The notes under the pieces were generated by a model, which was not told the DNA's origin, ran no database searches, and was given only the letters and a program-made list of their open reading frames with translations. From contig CM057834.1 in the NCBI GenBank assembly GCA_030068075.1, positions 96,923,119 through 96,987,118 of the forward strand: a stretch of DNA of 64,000 nucleotides, given 5' to 3'. Every line of letters begins with the position of its first letter. Position 1 is the first letter of the stretch. Below are positions 20,287 to 33,100 of the stretch, in pieces. The stretch is from Paguma larvata (Eukaryota; Chordata; Mammalia; Carnivora; Viverridae). The position numbers and the translations under genes are program-made.

Positions 20287-23200
20287 GTGGGTGCAGCCCC
20301 CGCCCAGCGCCATGGCCGCGCCGCCTGGCCGTGGGGGCGGGGCGCGGGGCTGTGGGCGTCCGGGGGCCGGGGGGGGGGGCGGCCCTCGGCGTGCGGGCGC
20401 GGAATCTGAGGCCCCGGTGGGCCCGGGGCCCGGGCGTACTCCCACGGCAGGCGCGGGGCGCCGCGGCCCCGAGCAGGCCGGGCCCCGAGTCCCGCGGCCG
20501 GCCCCGGCGCCCGAGCAGGCCCGGCCCGCGCGCGCGCAGCCGAGCAGCAGGCCCCGAGGCCGCGTGCACCGGGTGCGGGCGCCCGGAGGAGGCCCCGCGG
20601 GGAAGGGGGCCGGGACCTGGCGGAGCCGTGACCGCGGCACCTACCCGGGCCCCGGGCGTGGGCGCACCTGCGTACCCCAACAGGTTTACACTGTAGCCAC
20701 TCTGACAAAAAACCTTTTTTTTCGACGTTGTATTGCCATCTTGCACCAAGTCTAACGAGTCATTCACTTTTCCCTTGCACCGGGTGTGACGGAGGAGAGG
20801 GGCCTTTGCCTTCTTTTCAGCCGTTGGCAAACTTGGCTGCACAGTAGAGTCACCGGAGGAGCGTTTAAGACTCCTGACGCCCAACTTGGCCCCAATCCAG
20901 TGAAAGCAGCGGCTCTGGGTTGAGAGGAGACACCAGTCAGTTCTCCGTGAGGATCTCAGTGTGCAGAGTTGTTTGATAACCAGTGCCTGGGAGCTGTGTG
21001 CCCGGGTGATGGATGGGTCTCCCGGGGCAAGTGTGGGAACTGCCCCTGGGCCGACCCCACAGAACTCTGCTCCCAGCCTGCTTCTCAACCCGGTTCTGAC
21101 AAGACAGCCAGGGGTTGCCCCGTTGGGTTGGATCGTTTTTCAGCCTTAGGTCTCCGAACCTTCCAAAAGCGAATTGGGCCTGGTGACGCTCTGAACTTCC
21201 GCTGTCGGCCCGCTTCTCCTCCTATGGGCCCAGAGGAGTAGAGCCTCAATGAGCTTAGATGGATGGCTTTGGGGAAATAGCGCCTCTTTCCTCAGTAGGG
21301 CCTGGCACCCAGGGCCCTGTTCCCTCTCGCCCAGGTCACCGAGCAATTCCCTGAAAGCCGTGAGGTGTTCCTCTGTGACCGTCACAGCTGCTTAGAGTTA
21401 GAGAGGGTGGTTGGCATGCCTGTCCCTAGCCTGCCCAGGTCACCTCTAAACAGGAGGCCACCACTTTGCCCAGCCTGAGGGCCTCTTCAGCCGCAACAGG
21501 GAGAAAAGAAAATGACGCTTCCTCCCATCCCGCATGTCAAGGAGAGCTGGCTCTCAGCCCTGCTGTTGTCCATTAAGCCTCGGGTGCTGGTATGGTAGGG
21601 GGCCCGTTCCTAGGTCACCAGTGAACTGTGACCACCCTCTCTTGGTCATAGGGCTTAGGTCCCGACTTGTACCCAGCGGGTCTCCCCTTCTAGGGGCAGA
21701 GCTGCACCGTGGGGTACCCCTCCTCCAGGAAGCAAGGACGGGACTGGAAAGTCTCCTCTTCCTCTTAGGCACGTCCCCTCCTCCCCTCATCAGTGAATGA
21801 CATTTTCTGGCAAGCCTGTTTTCATTTTAGAAAACAGGAATAAGTAGTGGTATATGGAAAGAAGGTTGCTCATCGGCTCCCTCCCTGGGGCTGTCTGGTG
21901 GCTCCTTAGGTCACAGCCCTGCTGGGTATGGTGGCACGTCCCTCAACTGTGTCTGTGTTCCCTGCAGCACCGAGAGCTGCTCCGTCGGGCAGTACAACCA
22001 GGTGCCGTAGAATGACCAGCCACTTCCCTGTGCCTCAGTTGCATCCTCCCAAAAGCAGAGATAATCATTCTTGCCCCAACCTGCATGGAGATAGCTGGGA
22101 AGATTAGGGTCAGGTGACTTACAAGAAAATTCTTACTCTGAAACGGAAAGCACCAGGCAATTCCAGAGAGAGTTCGTCACCAAGTCTAGCCTCTGAGAAA
22201 AGCAGCTGTTCTGTGAAAACGGTCTGTGACCTTGTAGGTGTGGGGGTCCACAGCCTTGACCCGCCAGGGGTCGCGGCGGGTAAACTATATGAGCGACCAT
22301 GGCAGGGAATGGGAAGGCTGGCTGAGCGGCCACTCAAGCTATTGCCAAGGACATTAATGAACACCATAGCCTGGAGCGTGGGGGCGTGGCGGAAGAGAGA
22401 CAATCTGAGGCGTTTGATGAGTTGTTTCCTGTCGTCAGGCCCCTCTCCCCACTCTTATCCCAGGCTGTCACTTTCTCGCTCTGCACACAGGCTCAAGAAT
22501 GGGACATGGATGCCCGGCGACCGATGCCTTTCCAGTTCCCACCCTTCCCAGATAGGGCACCCGTCTTCCCTGACCGCATGATGAGAGAGCCCCAGCTGCC
22601 CACAGCAGAGATCTCGCTCTGGACCGTGGTGGCCGCCATTCAGGCCGTGGAGAGGAAGGTGGAGGCCCAGGCCAGCCAGCTGCTAAACCTGGAGGGGCGG
22701 ACGGGGACGGCCGAGAAGAAGCTGGCGGACTGCGAGAAGACGGCCGTGGAGTTCGGGAACCACATGGAGGGCAAGTGGGCCGTGCTGGGGACGCTGCTGC
22801 AGGAGTACGGGCTGCTGCAGAGGCGGCTGGAGAACATGGAGAACCTGCTGAGGAACAGAAACTTCTGGGTGCTGAGGCTGCCGCCAGGCAGCAAGGGGGA
22901 AGTCCCCAAGGTACGTAGCTGTCCCCACGGGCAGGGATGGAAGTGGGGACCAGCACATGTGAACAAAACTCTTGATTTCAATTTGCCGGCCCTTCCCACG
23001 AAACTCTCTGGCTCCCTCATGGGTGATTTCAGTTTCTCTTAAAGCCTGCCTCTGCTTACACAACGCAGTCATGAATATTCTACCTGCGTGAGGCTGCCCT
23101 CCACCCGTCCCCGCAGAATCCGCGTGCCGCTTCTCTCTGTTGGCCTTTCCTGTCCCCTTTCCCAATACCCCCAGGGTACCTGGGTGTCTGCAGAGTCCTG

Positions 23201-26200
23201 CAACTCTTCCTTGCTTGGGCTTTTCCCTTGGCACCTACAGAGGACCACGTGTCATTCGTTATCTTATACAAAGATAATCCTTAATCCGAACGTGGCTGAG
23301 ACAGACCCCAAACCACACCACCTGGAATTGCTGGGAAGTTGTGACCATCCCCTCCATGGGCCCTTCTTGCAGCTCAGAACTCATGCCCATTTTCCCCTCG
23401 AATACGCCCTCCCGCTGTCTCCCTGGATCCTCAACATAGCACGGTCGCTTGATGACCTGACTTTCTGGTCCACTGAGAAAATGGAGTCCCCAAAAGAGAT
23501 GCATGTGAAGCCACCACATTCATCCATGGCTGCTGCCTCGAACCCGCGGCCTTACCTGTTCCTGCGGCCTTAGTGACCCACCTTTGCCCACCCCGGGGCG
23601 CGCTCTGGCCTTCTCCCCCTTTCTCCTCTGTGTCCTCAACTCCTCCCTTTACTGGTCGCTCTAGATGTCCTCGAACATTGCCCGTCTCTGTAATGAAGAT
23701 CTCTCTAGACCCTGCCTCTCCCTGCAGTTCTCATTTCTCTGCTCCTCATCAGAGCCGAATTCTTTAACCGAGTTGTCGGTATTTGCTGTCTCCAGTTCCT
23801 TCTCTCCCTCCCTTTTTTAATTTTTTCATTATAGAAAATTCAAATGCATACACAAATAGATAGAATGGTGTGATGAACCGTCCTGTGCCCATCATCTGGT
23901 CTCTCTTTTTTTTTTTAATGTTTATTTATCCTTGAGAGAGAGCGGGACAGAGTACCAGTGGGGGAGGGGCAGTGAGCAAGACACAGAATCCAAAACAGGC
24001 TCCAGGCTCTAAGCTTGAGCTGTCAGCACAGAGCCCAACGCAGGGCTTAAACTCATGAACCGTGAGATCATGACCTGACCCACAACTGGACGCTTAACCG
24101 ACTGAGCCACCCAGCTGCCCCTCCATCTTCCAGTTCCTTTTTTTTTTTTTTTTTAATTTTTTTAATGTTTATTTATTTTTGAGAAGGAGGGGGGAGTGAG
24201 CAGGGGAGGGGCAGAGAGAGAGGGAGACACAGAAGTGAAGGAGGCTCCAGGCTCTGAGCTGTCAGCACAGAGCCTGACGCGGGGCTTGAACCTACAAACT
24301 GTGAGATCGTGACCTGAGCTGAAGTCGGCCGCTTAACCGACTCAGCCACCCAGGCGCCCCTCTTCCTGTTTCAATGGCTATCAGCTCTCAGCCTGTTTTC
24401 TCTAAATCCCTCCCCACATCCCCTGCCATTTTATTTTGAAGCCAGTCTCAGATATCAGTCTTTTTTTTTTTTTTTTTTGAAATATTTCAGTATATAGCAA
24501 TAAAAAGTAGAGTCTTTTCTGAAATAAAGTCTCAGTATTGCTACTACCACAAAAGCCTCAGCCCACTCAGGCTTCCAGTCAGTGTTCAAATTTTCTGTTC
24601 TTCCAAACATGTTATAATTTGTTTTCTCTTAGTTTGTTTGGATCAGAATTTAAGAAGGTGCTGTTTGTTAAGTCTTTTTAATTTTTTTTTTAATGTTTAT
24701 TTATTTTTGAGAGAGAGAGAGCATGAGTGGGGGAAAGGCACAGAGAGAGAGAGACACAGAGTCTGAAGCAGGCTTCAGGCTTTGAGCTGTCAGCACAGAG
24801 CCCGATGCGGGGCTGAAACCCACACACCGTGAGATCATGACCTGAGCTGAAGTCGGATGCTCAACCGAATGAGCCACCCAGGCGCCCCTGTTTTTTAAGT
24901 CTTTTTAAATCTGTGTGTTCCTCCTCCATCTCTTTCATTTTTCCTTGAGAATGTCTGTAGAGGGGTGCCTGGGTGGCTCAGTTGGTTAAGCTCAGGTCAT
25001 GATCTTGTGGTTCATGAGTTTGAGCCCTGCGATCTGCTGTGAGCTGATAGTACAGAGCCTACTTTGGATTTTCTGTCTCCCTCTCTCCCTGGCTCTCTCT
25101 CTCTCTCTCAAAAATAAATAAACTTAAAAGAAAAGTGTCTGTGGAAGAAAGTAGGCCACGTGTCCTCCTGAGCTTCTGATTATCTGGATTCTGCCTCTGC
25201 GTCCTCCTTGGTCTCATTGAACGTGTTCCTCTATTCTCAGTATTCTAGTACATTGGTAGTTGGACCATTCTCCCCGGAACCTCTGCCAACCAGGCTTTTG
25301 CTCTCGCCTACCATCCTGCTCATCTTGCCAAAGCCTTCATGATGTCCACAGTCAGTTCTGTCTTTGCCCTCTTTGCCCCAAAGGTGGCAGCACATACAGG
25401 AGGCCACCGCCTCCTTGAAACTCCTTTTCACATGGCTCCCAAGTCACTTCTCTTGATTCTGCTCCTATCTGCTCGTGGCTCCTGCTCAGTCTTCCTCACT
25501 GGTTTCACCTCCTTTCTCCGACCCCTTCTGTTTGGAGAGGTCTGGGGCTGGATGTTGACCGTTGGCTCATTATCTACACTCCCTCCCTCATGATTTCATT
25601 CCATCTTGGAGTACTGAATGCAGCCTGTGTGCTGTCGGCTCCCGAATGCAGTCTTCCCCGCCCACTCTTTCTCTGTCCTTTGCCCAGACTTCCTTCTTTT
25701 TTCTTTTTTTTTTTAATTTTTTTTAATGTTTTTATTTATTTTGAGAGCAGGAGAGACAAAGCATGAGTGGGGGAGGGTCAGAGAGAGAGGGAGACACAGA
25801 ATCTGAAGTAGGCTCCAGTCTCTGGGCTGTCAGCACAGAGCCCGACGTGGGGCTTGAACTCACAGACTGTGAGATCATGACCTGAGCCGAAGTCGGACGC
25901 TTAACCGACTGAGCCACCCAGGTGCCCCCAGACTTCCTTCTTAAATGCTAGATTCCCATGCCTACCTGCTAATTCAGTGGGATTCAGTAAGTATCGTAGA
26001 TTTAACACAACCAAACTCAACTCCCATCTTCTGCCTGACACCTGTTCTAACCAAGTCGTCCTCGTCTCCATGGAAGACGACTCTACCCTTCCAGTTGTTC
26101 AAGCCAAAAATCTCGAGGTCACGTTTGCTTCCTCTCTTTCTCAACCCTCCTTCCAATATATTAGTAAATGCTGTCTGCCGGATTCTTCTTCAAAATACTA

Positions 26201-29200
26201 TCCAAGGTCCATTCGCTGCTTTCCACCTTCACCATCATCTGGCGGGAGCCTCCATCGCCGTGGTCTCCTGCCTAGTCTCCATCCTCGTCCTTCGTCCTCT
26301 GTTCTCAGCAGAGCAGCCAGAGCGATCTTTCAAAAATACAAACCAGTGAGGGGCACCTGGGCGGCTCAGTCAGTTAAGCGTCTCGCTTTGGCTCAGGTCA
26401 TGATCTCGAGGTCCATGAGACTGAGCCATGAGTAGGGCTCTGTGCTGACAGGCTGACAGCTCAGAGCCTGGAGCCTGCTTCGGATTCTGTCTCCCTCTCT
26501 CTGCCCTGCCCTCAGTTGCGCATGCATGCTCTCTCTCAAAAATAAATAAATGTTAAAAAAAATTCAAAAATAAATCAGGTACTTCTGCTTAAAACCCCCC
26601 AATGGCTTCCCACCTCATGCAACAGAGAAGCCGCCGGTCCATCAGGGTCCCCTCTCCAGCGACACCTTTCTGACCTCCCCTCACCTTCCCTCCCCTCCCC
26701 TTCCCTTCCCTTCCCTCCGCTCCCCTCCGCCCTTCCTGTCCACTCCTTTCCAGTCACGCAGTCCCACCTCAGGGACTTTCCTCCTCTAGCAGGCTCCCTC
26801 CCTGAGTTCCTACCTGGCCACCTCCCCGTCGCTGCCATCAAGGGGTCTGCTCTTCCATGGCCCCCCAACACAAGAAAATCACGCTCCCCTCCCATCCCTA
26901 CATGCTCTTTTCCCTGTCCCTGCTCTCATTTTCTCCAAAGCACTGTGCCGTTGGGCACCGGAAGTCTATACTTCTTTTCCTTGTCTCCTTGGATGGTTTC
27001 CCCTGACCAGAATGGCATTTCTGCGTGGTTCACTGCTGTGTCTCCTTGCCTATACCTGTACCTGGCTTTAGTCACTATTCAAAAAGTATTTGCCGAGTGA
27101 CTCTGTCCAGCTGGAGAGCCCACACTTCCACATAAGGGACTGCACCTTCTGTGTCTCCATATCTGCCGAGGCAAGCAAGCCAGTGACTTGGCCAGCAGAG
27201 TTGTGTGACAGCGATTTATTGAGGCCTCGAAGAACTGAGTGGGGATAGTGGTCCGGTTCCTCCCTAGAATGCCCCCTGCCACTGTAGCCACAGACGCTCC
27301 TTCTCAGTGTGGCCTGGCACGTTACGTATCTGCCGTGGTCAGCGTCTCTTCTCACACTGCCCTTTCCTCTTCCCTGTGCTGCATCCTTTAACGTGGCTCT
27401 GTGTCTTCCCGTGGCACCTTTGTGTGTTTTGTGCATCGGGTGGGGCGTTAGGAGTTCTAAGTTGACATATGCCCCCCCAAAACAATGCGGTGGCTTTGGG
27501 GTCTGGAATCGGACGAGTAGGGTTTGAATCTTGGCTTTGCCAGGGACTGTCCTCCTACACCTGCTCAAGTATGTTTTTGGTTGTCCCTGGACCTTCTCAG
27601 AGGCTGAACTGGGTTTTGGGTACATTTAGCGCGAGGTGCCCTCTTTTGAAAGAAGGGAAGGAGAAATACGTGATTTTGTAAGTAAGTACCCCGCTGGCCC
27701 TTCTGAGTTGCGGTATTCCCACGGGAAATGAAGACGATGATACATTTCCGACACGAATTGTGAGGATTCATTGATTTTGTTGATGGGACAACACTATGTA
27801 GCTCATCGTATTAGCTATCTGTGGCTGGGTAACAAATTACTCCAAAACTCAGCAGCCTCAAAAACTAATTATTTACCATCTTGTGGTCTCTGTGGAGCAG
27901 GAGCAGCTTGGCTGAGTGGTTCTGGCTCAGAGTCTCATGAAGTGGTAATCAAGCTATTGACTGAGCCTTCATGGTCATCTGAAGGCTCGGGTGAGGCGGG
28001 AGGATCTGCTCCAGTATGGCCCACTCACGTGACTGATGGCAGGAAGCCTCAGTTCCTCAGCACGTGGACCTCCCAACATGGCTGCTTGTGTGTTCTCACA
28101 ACATGGCAGCTGCCCCTTCCCCGCTCCCCACCCCGGACTGGGTGATCCCAGAGAAAGACCAGGATGGAGCCGAAATGTCTCTTATGACCTGCTCTCAGAA
28201 ATTGTACACACCTCTTCTTAATTTATTTGTTAGAAGTGAATTACTAATTTTTTTGCCCACACCCAAGGGGAGGAGCAGTAGGCTGTCCTTTTGAAAGGGA
28301 CTATCAAAGAATTTGTGGACACGGGTTTAAAACCCACCACCATAAAGCACCATGAGAAAGTTAATGAATGTTGCTAGGAATAGTTAGAATTCATCATGTA
28401 CTCTTGGCCATGCTGAATGCATTCTCTGTGTCAGTTCCAAGCAAGGCTGTTGTCCCTCAGATCCTTTGTGCCTCCTGGCTTCTCTTGTGTCTGTTAATTG
28501 GCCAACAGATAATTCACGGATAGTCTTTTCCATCTAGCTAGACTGTACGGTCCCTGTGTCTCTGGCCATGTCTCAGACTAGCCACTGTCTCCTGGGAATT
28601 TTTTATGAAGTGATGTCTATTTCCAACCACGAGAATATGATTCCGGAATCGTGCCTCTTCATAGAAATGGTGAAGTGAGGCACAGGCGTCAGCACGTTGG
28701 AAAAGAGGCTGAACTGGGTTTTGGATACAGTTAGTTTGAGGCACCTAAAGGGTGATTACATGGAGCCACTCTGAGGGCTGTTGAAATCCCAACTGTGAAG
28801 GTGACAGGGGAAGCCGAAGAGTGTCATCTGCAAGGAGGCAGCCCCTGAGCTTGTGCAGAGGATAAACTTGCCGAAGACAAAGTGAAGGAACGGGGAAGGG
28901 GCAGGGTGGAGCCCTGGGGGTGGGGGAGAAGAGGAAGCAGTAAGCTGTGGTGGGCAGGAGGAACCAGAGTTGTGGAAACCAGCAAGGAGAACATTCCAAA
29001 AAGGCGATCCGCCCTTTCAAAGAGGTCTGAAAGGGTGAGGGTTAACAAGAGGCCGCTGATGACCATCCAGGGCGTGGTTTCAGAGTGCGAGGGGTTCCTA
29101 GCCAGACTGTAAAGTGTTGAAGGATGCGTCTTGTGAAGAAGAAAGCACCAAGTGTGTTTCAGGCGAAGTTGGGGCAATGGGGGGGGGGGAGTCTCTTGAG

Positions 29201-30124
29201 GTGCCGGAGTTGGGTTCGTCTTGGGTTGGATGACCTGCAAGGCAGAGCCTGAGCGGTCAGAGAGAAAAGATTGTTTGGGTTGAGTGTCATGGGCAGGAGA
29301 TGGAGGAGAAATGAGGGACACATTCTTCGGGGGGAGGGCGGTTAGCTTGGCGAGAAGGGCCAAGAAGGGAGCTTGCCCGCAGCCAGCTGTGTGTGTGACC
29401 AGGATCCAGGACCGATGGGGAGACGGGGGAGGGCCTGAGGGGGGGTTGGGGAGAGGGAAGAGTTTGAAAGAAGCCTCCCAGGGAGCACAGGAGATGTCAA
29501 CGGGATCAACGAGAGGCTTCCAAAGCGGCCTTGGGACAAGCGGCACCAAAGTATGGTGGATGTCACCTGCAGAATTTTGTGACTTGTGTCTAGCAGCAGG
29601 AAATTCAAATGCAGAAAGTGGTCTGTGTCGGTTTGCCCAGGCTGGGGATTTGCCTAAGTCTGGTGGAAGACCCAGGAAGTTAGGAGTTCTGTTCTGTCTC
29701 TGAAGACGGGTGGGGGGTGCGCTGGCAGCCAGCGGGCGGCATAGAGGCGTGCAGCACGCCCGGAAGGTTATGAGCGCCCGGTGTGAGAGCAGACGTTTCT
29801 GTCTTTTCTTTTTTTAAGTTTATTTATTTTGAGAGAGAGAGGGCGTGCACCTGTGTGAGAGTGTGCGCGGGGCAGAGCGAAAGAGGGAAAGAGAGAGAGA
29901 ATCCCAAGCAAGCTCTGTACTGTCAGCACGGAACCCGACAAGGGGCCTGAACCCACAAACTGTGAGATCATGAGCCGAGTGGAAGACAGACGCTTAACCA
30001 ACTGAGCCACCCACCCAGGTGTCCCCAAGACCTTTCTAATTTATGTAAAGCCTCTGCCCACTCACTGAGCTGGACACCAGTGGGCCTGGTGTTTTTGTTT
30101 TTGTTTTTAATATTTTTATTTATT

Positions 30125-30159
<35 letters not shown>

Positions 30160-33100
30160 ACGAGTGGGGGAGGCAGGCTCCAGGTTCTGAGCTGTCAGCA
30201 CAGAACCTGACGCAGGGCTTGAACTTGAGAACCAGGGGATCATGACCTGAGCCGAAGTCAGACGCTTAACCCAGTGAGCCACTCAGGTGCCCCTCTTTTT
30301 TTTTTTTTTTTTCACTTTATTTATTTTTGAGAGAGAGAGAGAGAGAGACAGAGCACAAGCATGGGAGGAGCAGAGAGAGAGGGAGACACACAATCGGAAG
30401 CAGGCTCCAGGCCCCAAGCTGTCAGCACAGAGCCCGATGCGGGGCTCGAACTCAACGAGCAGTGAGATCGTGACCTGAGCTAAAGTTGGCCACTCAGCCA
30501 ATTGAGCCCCCCCGGGCGCCCCTAGACATTTCTAATTCATGTAAAGGCACTGCCCACTCGCCGAGGTGGGTGCCAGTGGGCCAGGCACCGCCGAGGGCTG
30601 TCCTTTTCTTTTTTTTTTTTTTTTAAACATTTTTATTTTATTTTTGAGAGACATAGAGACAGAGCGTGAGCAGGGGAAGGGCAGAGAGAGAGGGAGACAC
30701 AGAATCCGAAGCAGGCTCCAGGCTCTGAGCCATCAGCACAGAGCCCGACGCGGGGCTTGAACTCACAGACCGTGAGATCATGACCTGAGCTGAAGTTGGC
30801 CGCTCAGCCGACTGAGCCACCTGGGCGCCCCCGAGGGCTGTCCTTTCCTAACACGTCCAGAGATGCCTCATGGGCTCGCCTTGGCCTTGTCTGCAGGTTG
30901 TGCAGGTTCCCAGCCTGTCACTCCAATCAGGGCCGGGGAGAATGGGAGGGTGCGAGCGGAAGACCGGTCCCTCGGTCCCTCGGAGGTGGGAGAGCGGTGG
31001 CGGCAAGGCCGTGTGTCCCCGAAGGGAAGCTCAGATAATAAAGTCATGAAGGGAAACCATTTCGAAAGGTCTGGTGCTAGGCTGGGCCCTGCCGCTGAGC
31101 GCCTGAGATGAGTAGAGCCAAGGGCCCTCGTTGTACCGAAACAGGAGCTCTGCAGAGCGGACTAGACTGGGTAGATGAGTAAGGAGCGGCGCTGGTGACG
31201 GGTGAGCCAGGCTGCAGCGGACTTAGCTGCCCAGTACCGGCAACAGCCGTTCAGTGTATTCAACACACAGTTACTGGCTCCAAACCAGGTGCTAGATGCT
31301 TGGGATACGGCGGTGAACGCAACAGTTCAAGGTCCTGCGGCCTTAGCCCGTGCCCTTAGATTTACATGTTTTGGTGACAAAAACGTAACTGTGTACCCCG
31401 AGCTGACCTGACTGGAAATACAGGTTTGGGGACAGGGCTTCCCTGTACTTGGCTCACGGGCACCCACTCCGAGAACCTTCCGCACCTCCGTCACCCCAAG
31501 TGCCAAAAGCAGCACATGAATTTCAGCTGTACCTTCAGATACCCAGTTTACCTGAAAGTGAACTGACAAAAGATATGGCTAAGTGCTTTAAAAAAAAAAA
31601 AAAGGGCGGTGTCGACCGTCCCTGTCGGGTTGACCGTCCCTGTTTCGGAAGCACAAGAAGATGAGGAGTGGAGGGGACCGGTCCCACTGAGGTGGACTGG
31701 GCTGGGGTTTGAGGGACGAGGAGCCGTGGAGAGCGAGGGCCAGGCTCTGGGGTGAAAGGGGCCCCCTGGCCCCTGGAGGGGGGAGGCCGTGGGGACCAGC
31801 AAGCTGGTGCCAGACTGTGACTCCTGTCGGCCCAGGTTCCGGTGACGTTCGTCGACATTGCTGTCTACTTCTCGGAGGACGAGTGGAAGAACTTGGACGA
31901 GTGGCAGAAGGAGCTTTACAACAACCTTGTCAAGGAGAACTACAAAACCCTGGTGTCCCTGGGTAAGAGCGCCCCCCCTCCTCCGGGGCAGGCGGCGCGC
32001 GCAGAGGGCCGTGGAAACGCCTTCCAGCCCACGTTCACACCCCCCGGGCCAGGTCTTCGTGTCTGTCCCTCCGGGAAATGCGAGAAAGTACGTGCTTCTA
32101 ATGCTCTAAAGACAGAATGATTATAACCACACGACAGTTAAAAGCCCAGTAGCAGGAACTGTCACTGTGGCACCGAGCTCAGGGCTGCCGTGGTCTGGAA
32201 TGTAGCCAAACTGCCTCGTTGGCGCCTTGGACCAGCCTCGGTCTGTCTGCTGCTGGCTTTCAGAGTCCAGCGGTTTCCACACCAGAACCCGGGACTCCAT
32301 TCACTCGTTCTCAAGGTTCCCCATGAGAGATTAGCTGGTGTACGTAAGGGCTCCCACCTCGAGGGGCCCTCTGGCGGGAGGGCGTGTGGGGTGAGGGAGA
32401 CTTCTGCCAGCCCCCTTGATGGGGATCCCTCGGGCAGCTTCACCATGTCCTTCCTTCCCCTCCAACCTGTTCTAGACGCGGAGGGCGCAGTGCCCAAGCC
32501 CGACGCGCCGTCCCAGGCCGAGCCCAGAGAAGAGCCTTGCGTGTGGGAGCAGCGGGACCCCGAAGAGAGAGAAATCCTGATGGATCCAGACACAGGTGAC
32601 GGCGGCCGACAAAAGCCCCAGGTCAAGGGCAGGGCAGGGCAGGGCAGGGGAGAAGCCTCGCCGTCCTGGCTTGCGTTCTAGACGGGCTTCCCTCGGGTGG
32701 TTCTGGGGGCTGGTTCTGCCACCACCGAAATAATGGCAGTCCCTTACGGGAAGAGGCTTCCGGGCCCAAAGTGCCCCGGGCTCGTCTGTTGGGGCAACGC
32801 CAGACGGCTGTGGTGGCCCAGGTGAGCTGGAGAGAGAGAAGAGGAGCAGGCGTGCCGCCTCCCAGGCCTGACCTCTGCCTGCAGTGAGAGGCCGGGGACC
32901 CCGGAGCGGCGGGGCCCGGCCACAGGGCGGATGGGGGACCGTGTGGACCCGTGGTTTTGTTGGGGCCGAGCCACAGGCAGACTCACCCTTCACGCCCTCC
33001 TCGCTCAACAGGGGATGTTCGGTCCCGAGGAGACCTAGTTCCCGGCAGCATTGCACCCGGTCCGCTCTTGCCGGGATGGAAGGTGCCAGGGCTCCGGGCC

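Larger units (their letters stand above)
19860..20690. promoter_or_regulatory. ZNF282: CpG island / promoter of ZNF282
   Basis: Dense CpG and high GC surround ZNF282 exon 1. Upstream of the start codon there is an inverted CCAAT box (ATTGG at 19958-19962), a GC box (GGGGCGGGG at 19982-19990) and a ZNF143/THAP11-like motif at 20113-20126. No TATA box is evident, as usual for CpG-island promoters. The transcription start cannot be placed from sequence alone. Confidence 0.8.
20031..22555 (+). other. Possible upstream ORF overlapping the ZNF282 start (20031-20286 joined to 22491-22555)
   Basis: An ATG at 20031 lies 91 nt upstream of the main start and out of frame with it. If transcription begins upstream of it, the ORF runs through exon 1, crosses the splice and stops at TAG 22553-22555. 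Such an overlapping uORF would reduce translation of ZNF282. Its ATG context is weak (T at -3, G at +4). Confidence 0.4.
23815..24680 (-). mobile_element. Old L1-type fragment, reverse, split by two SINEs
   Basis: 'aaaattcaaatgcatacacaaatag', 'ttattttgaagccagtctcagatatcag' and 'cagtcagtgttcaaattttctg' recall the reverse 3' region of old L1 elements. Confidence 0.5.
23690..27100 (+). mobile_element. Long sense L2 LINE remnant, split by later insertions
   Basis: Degenerate L2 ORF2 and 3' sequence runs from 'gagttgtcggtatttgctgtctccag' through 'ctccttgaaactccttttcacatgg', a late reverse-transcriptase section ('cttccagttgttcaagccaaaaatctcgaggtc') and 'cccaatggcttcccacctcatg' to the 3' end near 27090. 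An L1 fragment and six SINEs interrupt it. Confidence 0.7.
30028..30586 (+). repeat. Duplicated 63-bp segment (30028-30090 and 30524-30586)
   Basis: 'tctaatttatgtaaagcctctgcccactc' recurs as 'tctaattcatgtaaaggcactgcccactc'. The two copies are about 82% alike by eye, and two SINEs lie between them. Confidence 0.8.
22911..31835 (+). other. ZNF282 intron 2 (8.9 kb)
   Basis: The intron is dominated by repeats: a long sense L2 (about 23690-27100), an L1 fragment, a MaLR-like LTR, an antisense L2 and ten SINEs, listed separately. 22911-23680, 28346-28703 and 30847-31240 show nothing I recognise. No extra coding exon was found. Confidence 0.75.

Noticed and set aside
20018..21088. Long antisense ORF (356 codons) over the ZNF282 promoter
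   Set aside because: Pro/Arg/Ala-rich product from CpG-island composition; no domain, and it is antisense to a well supported exon.
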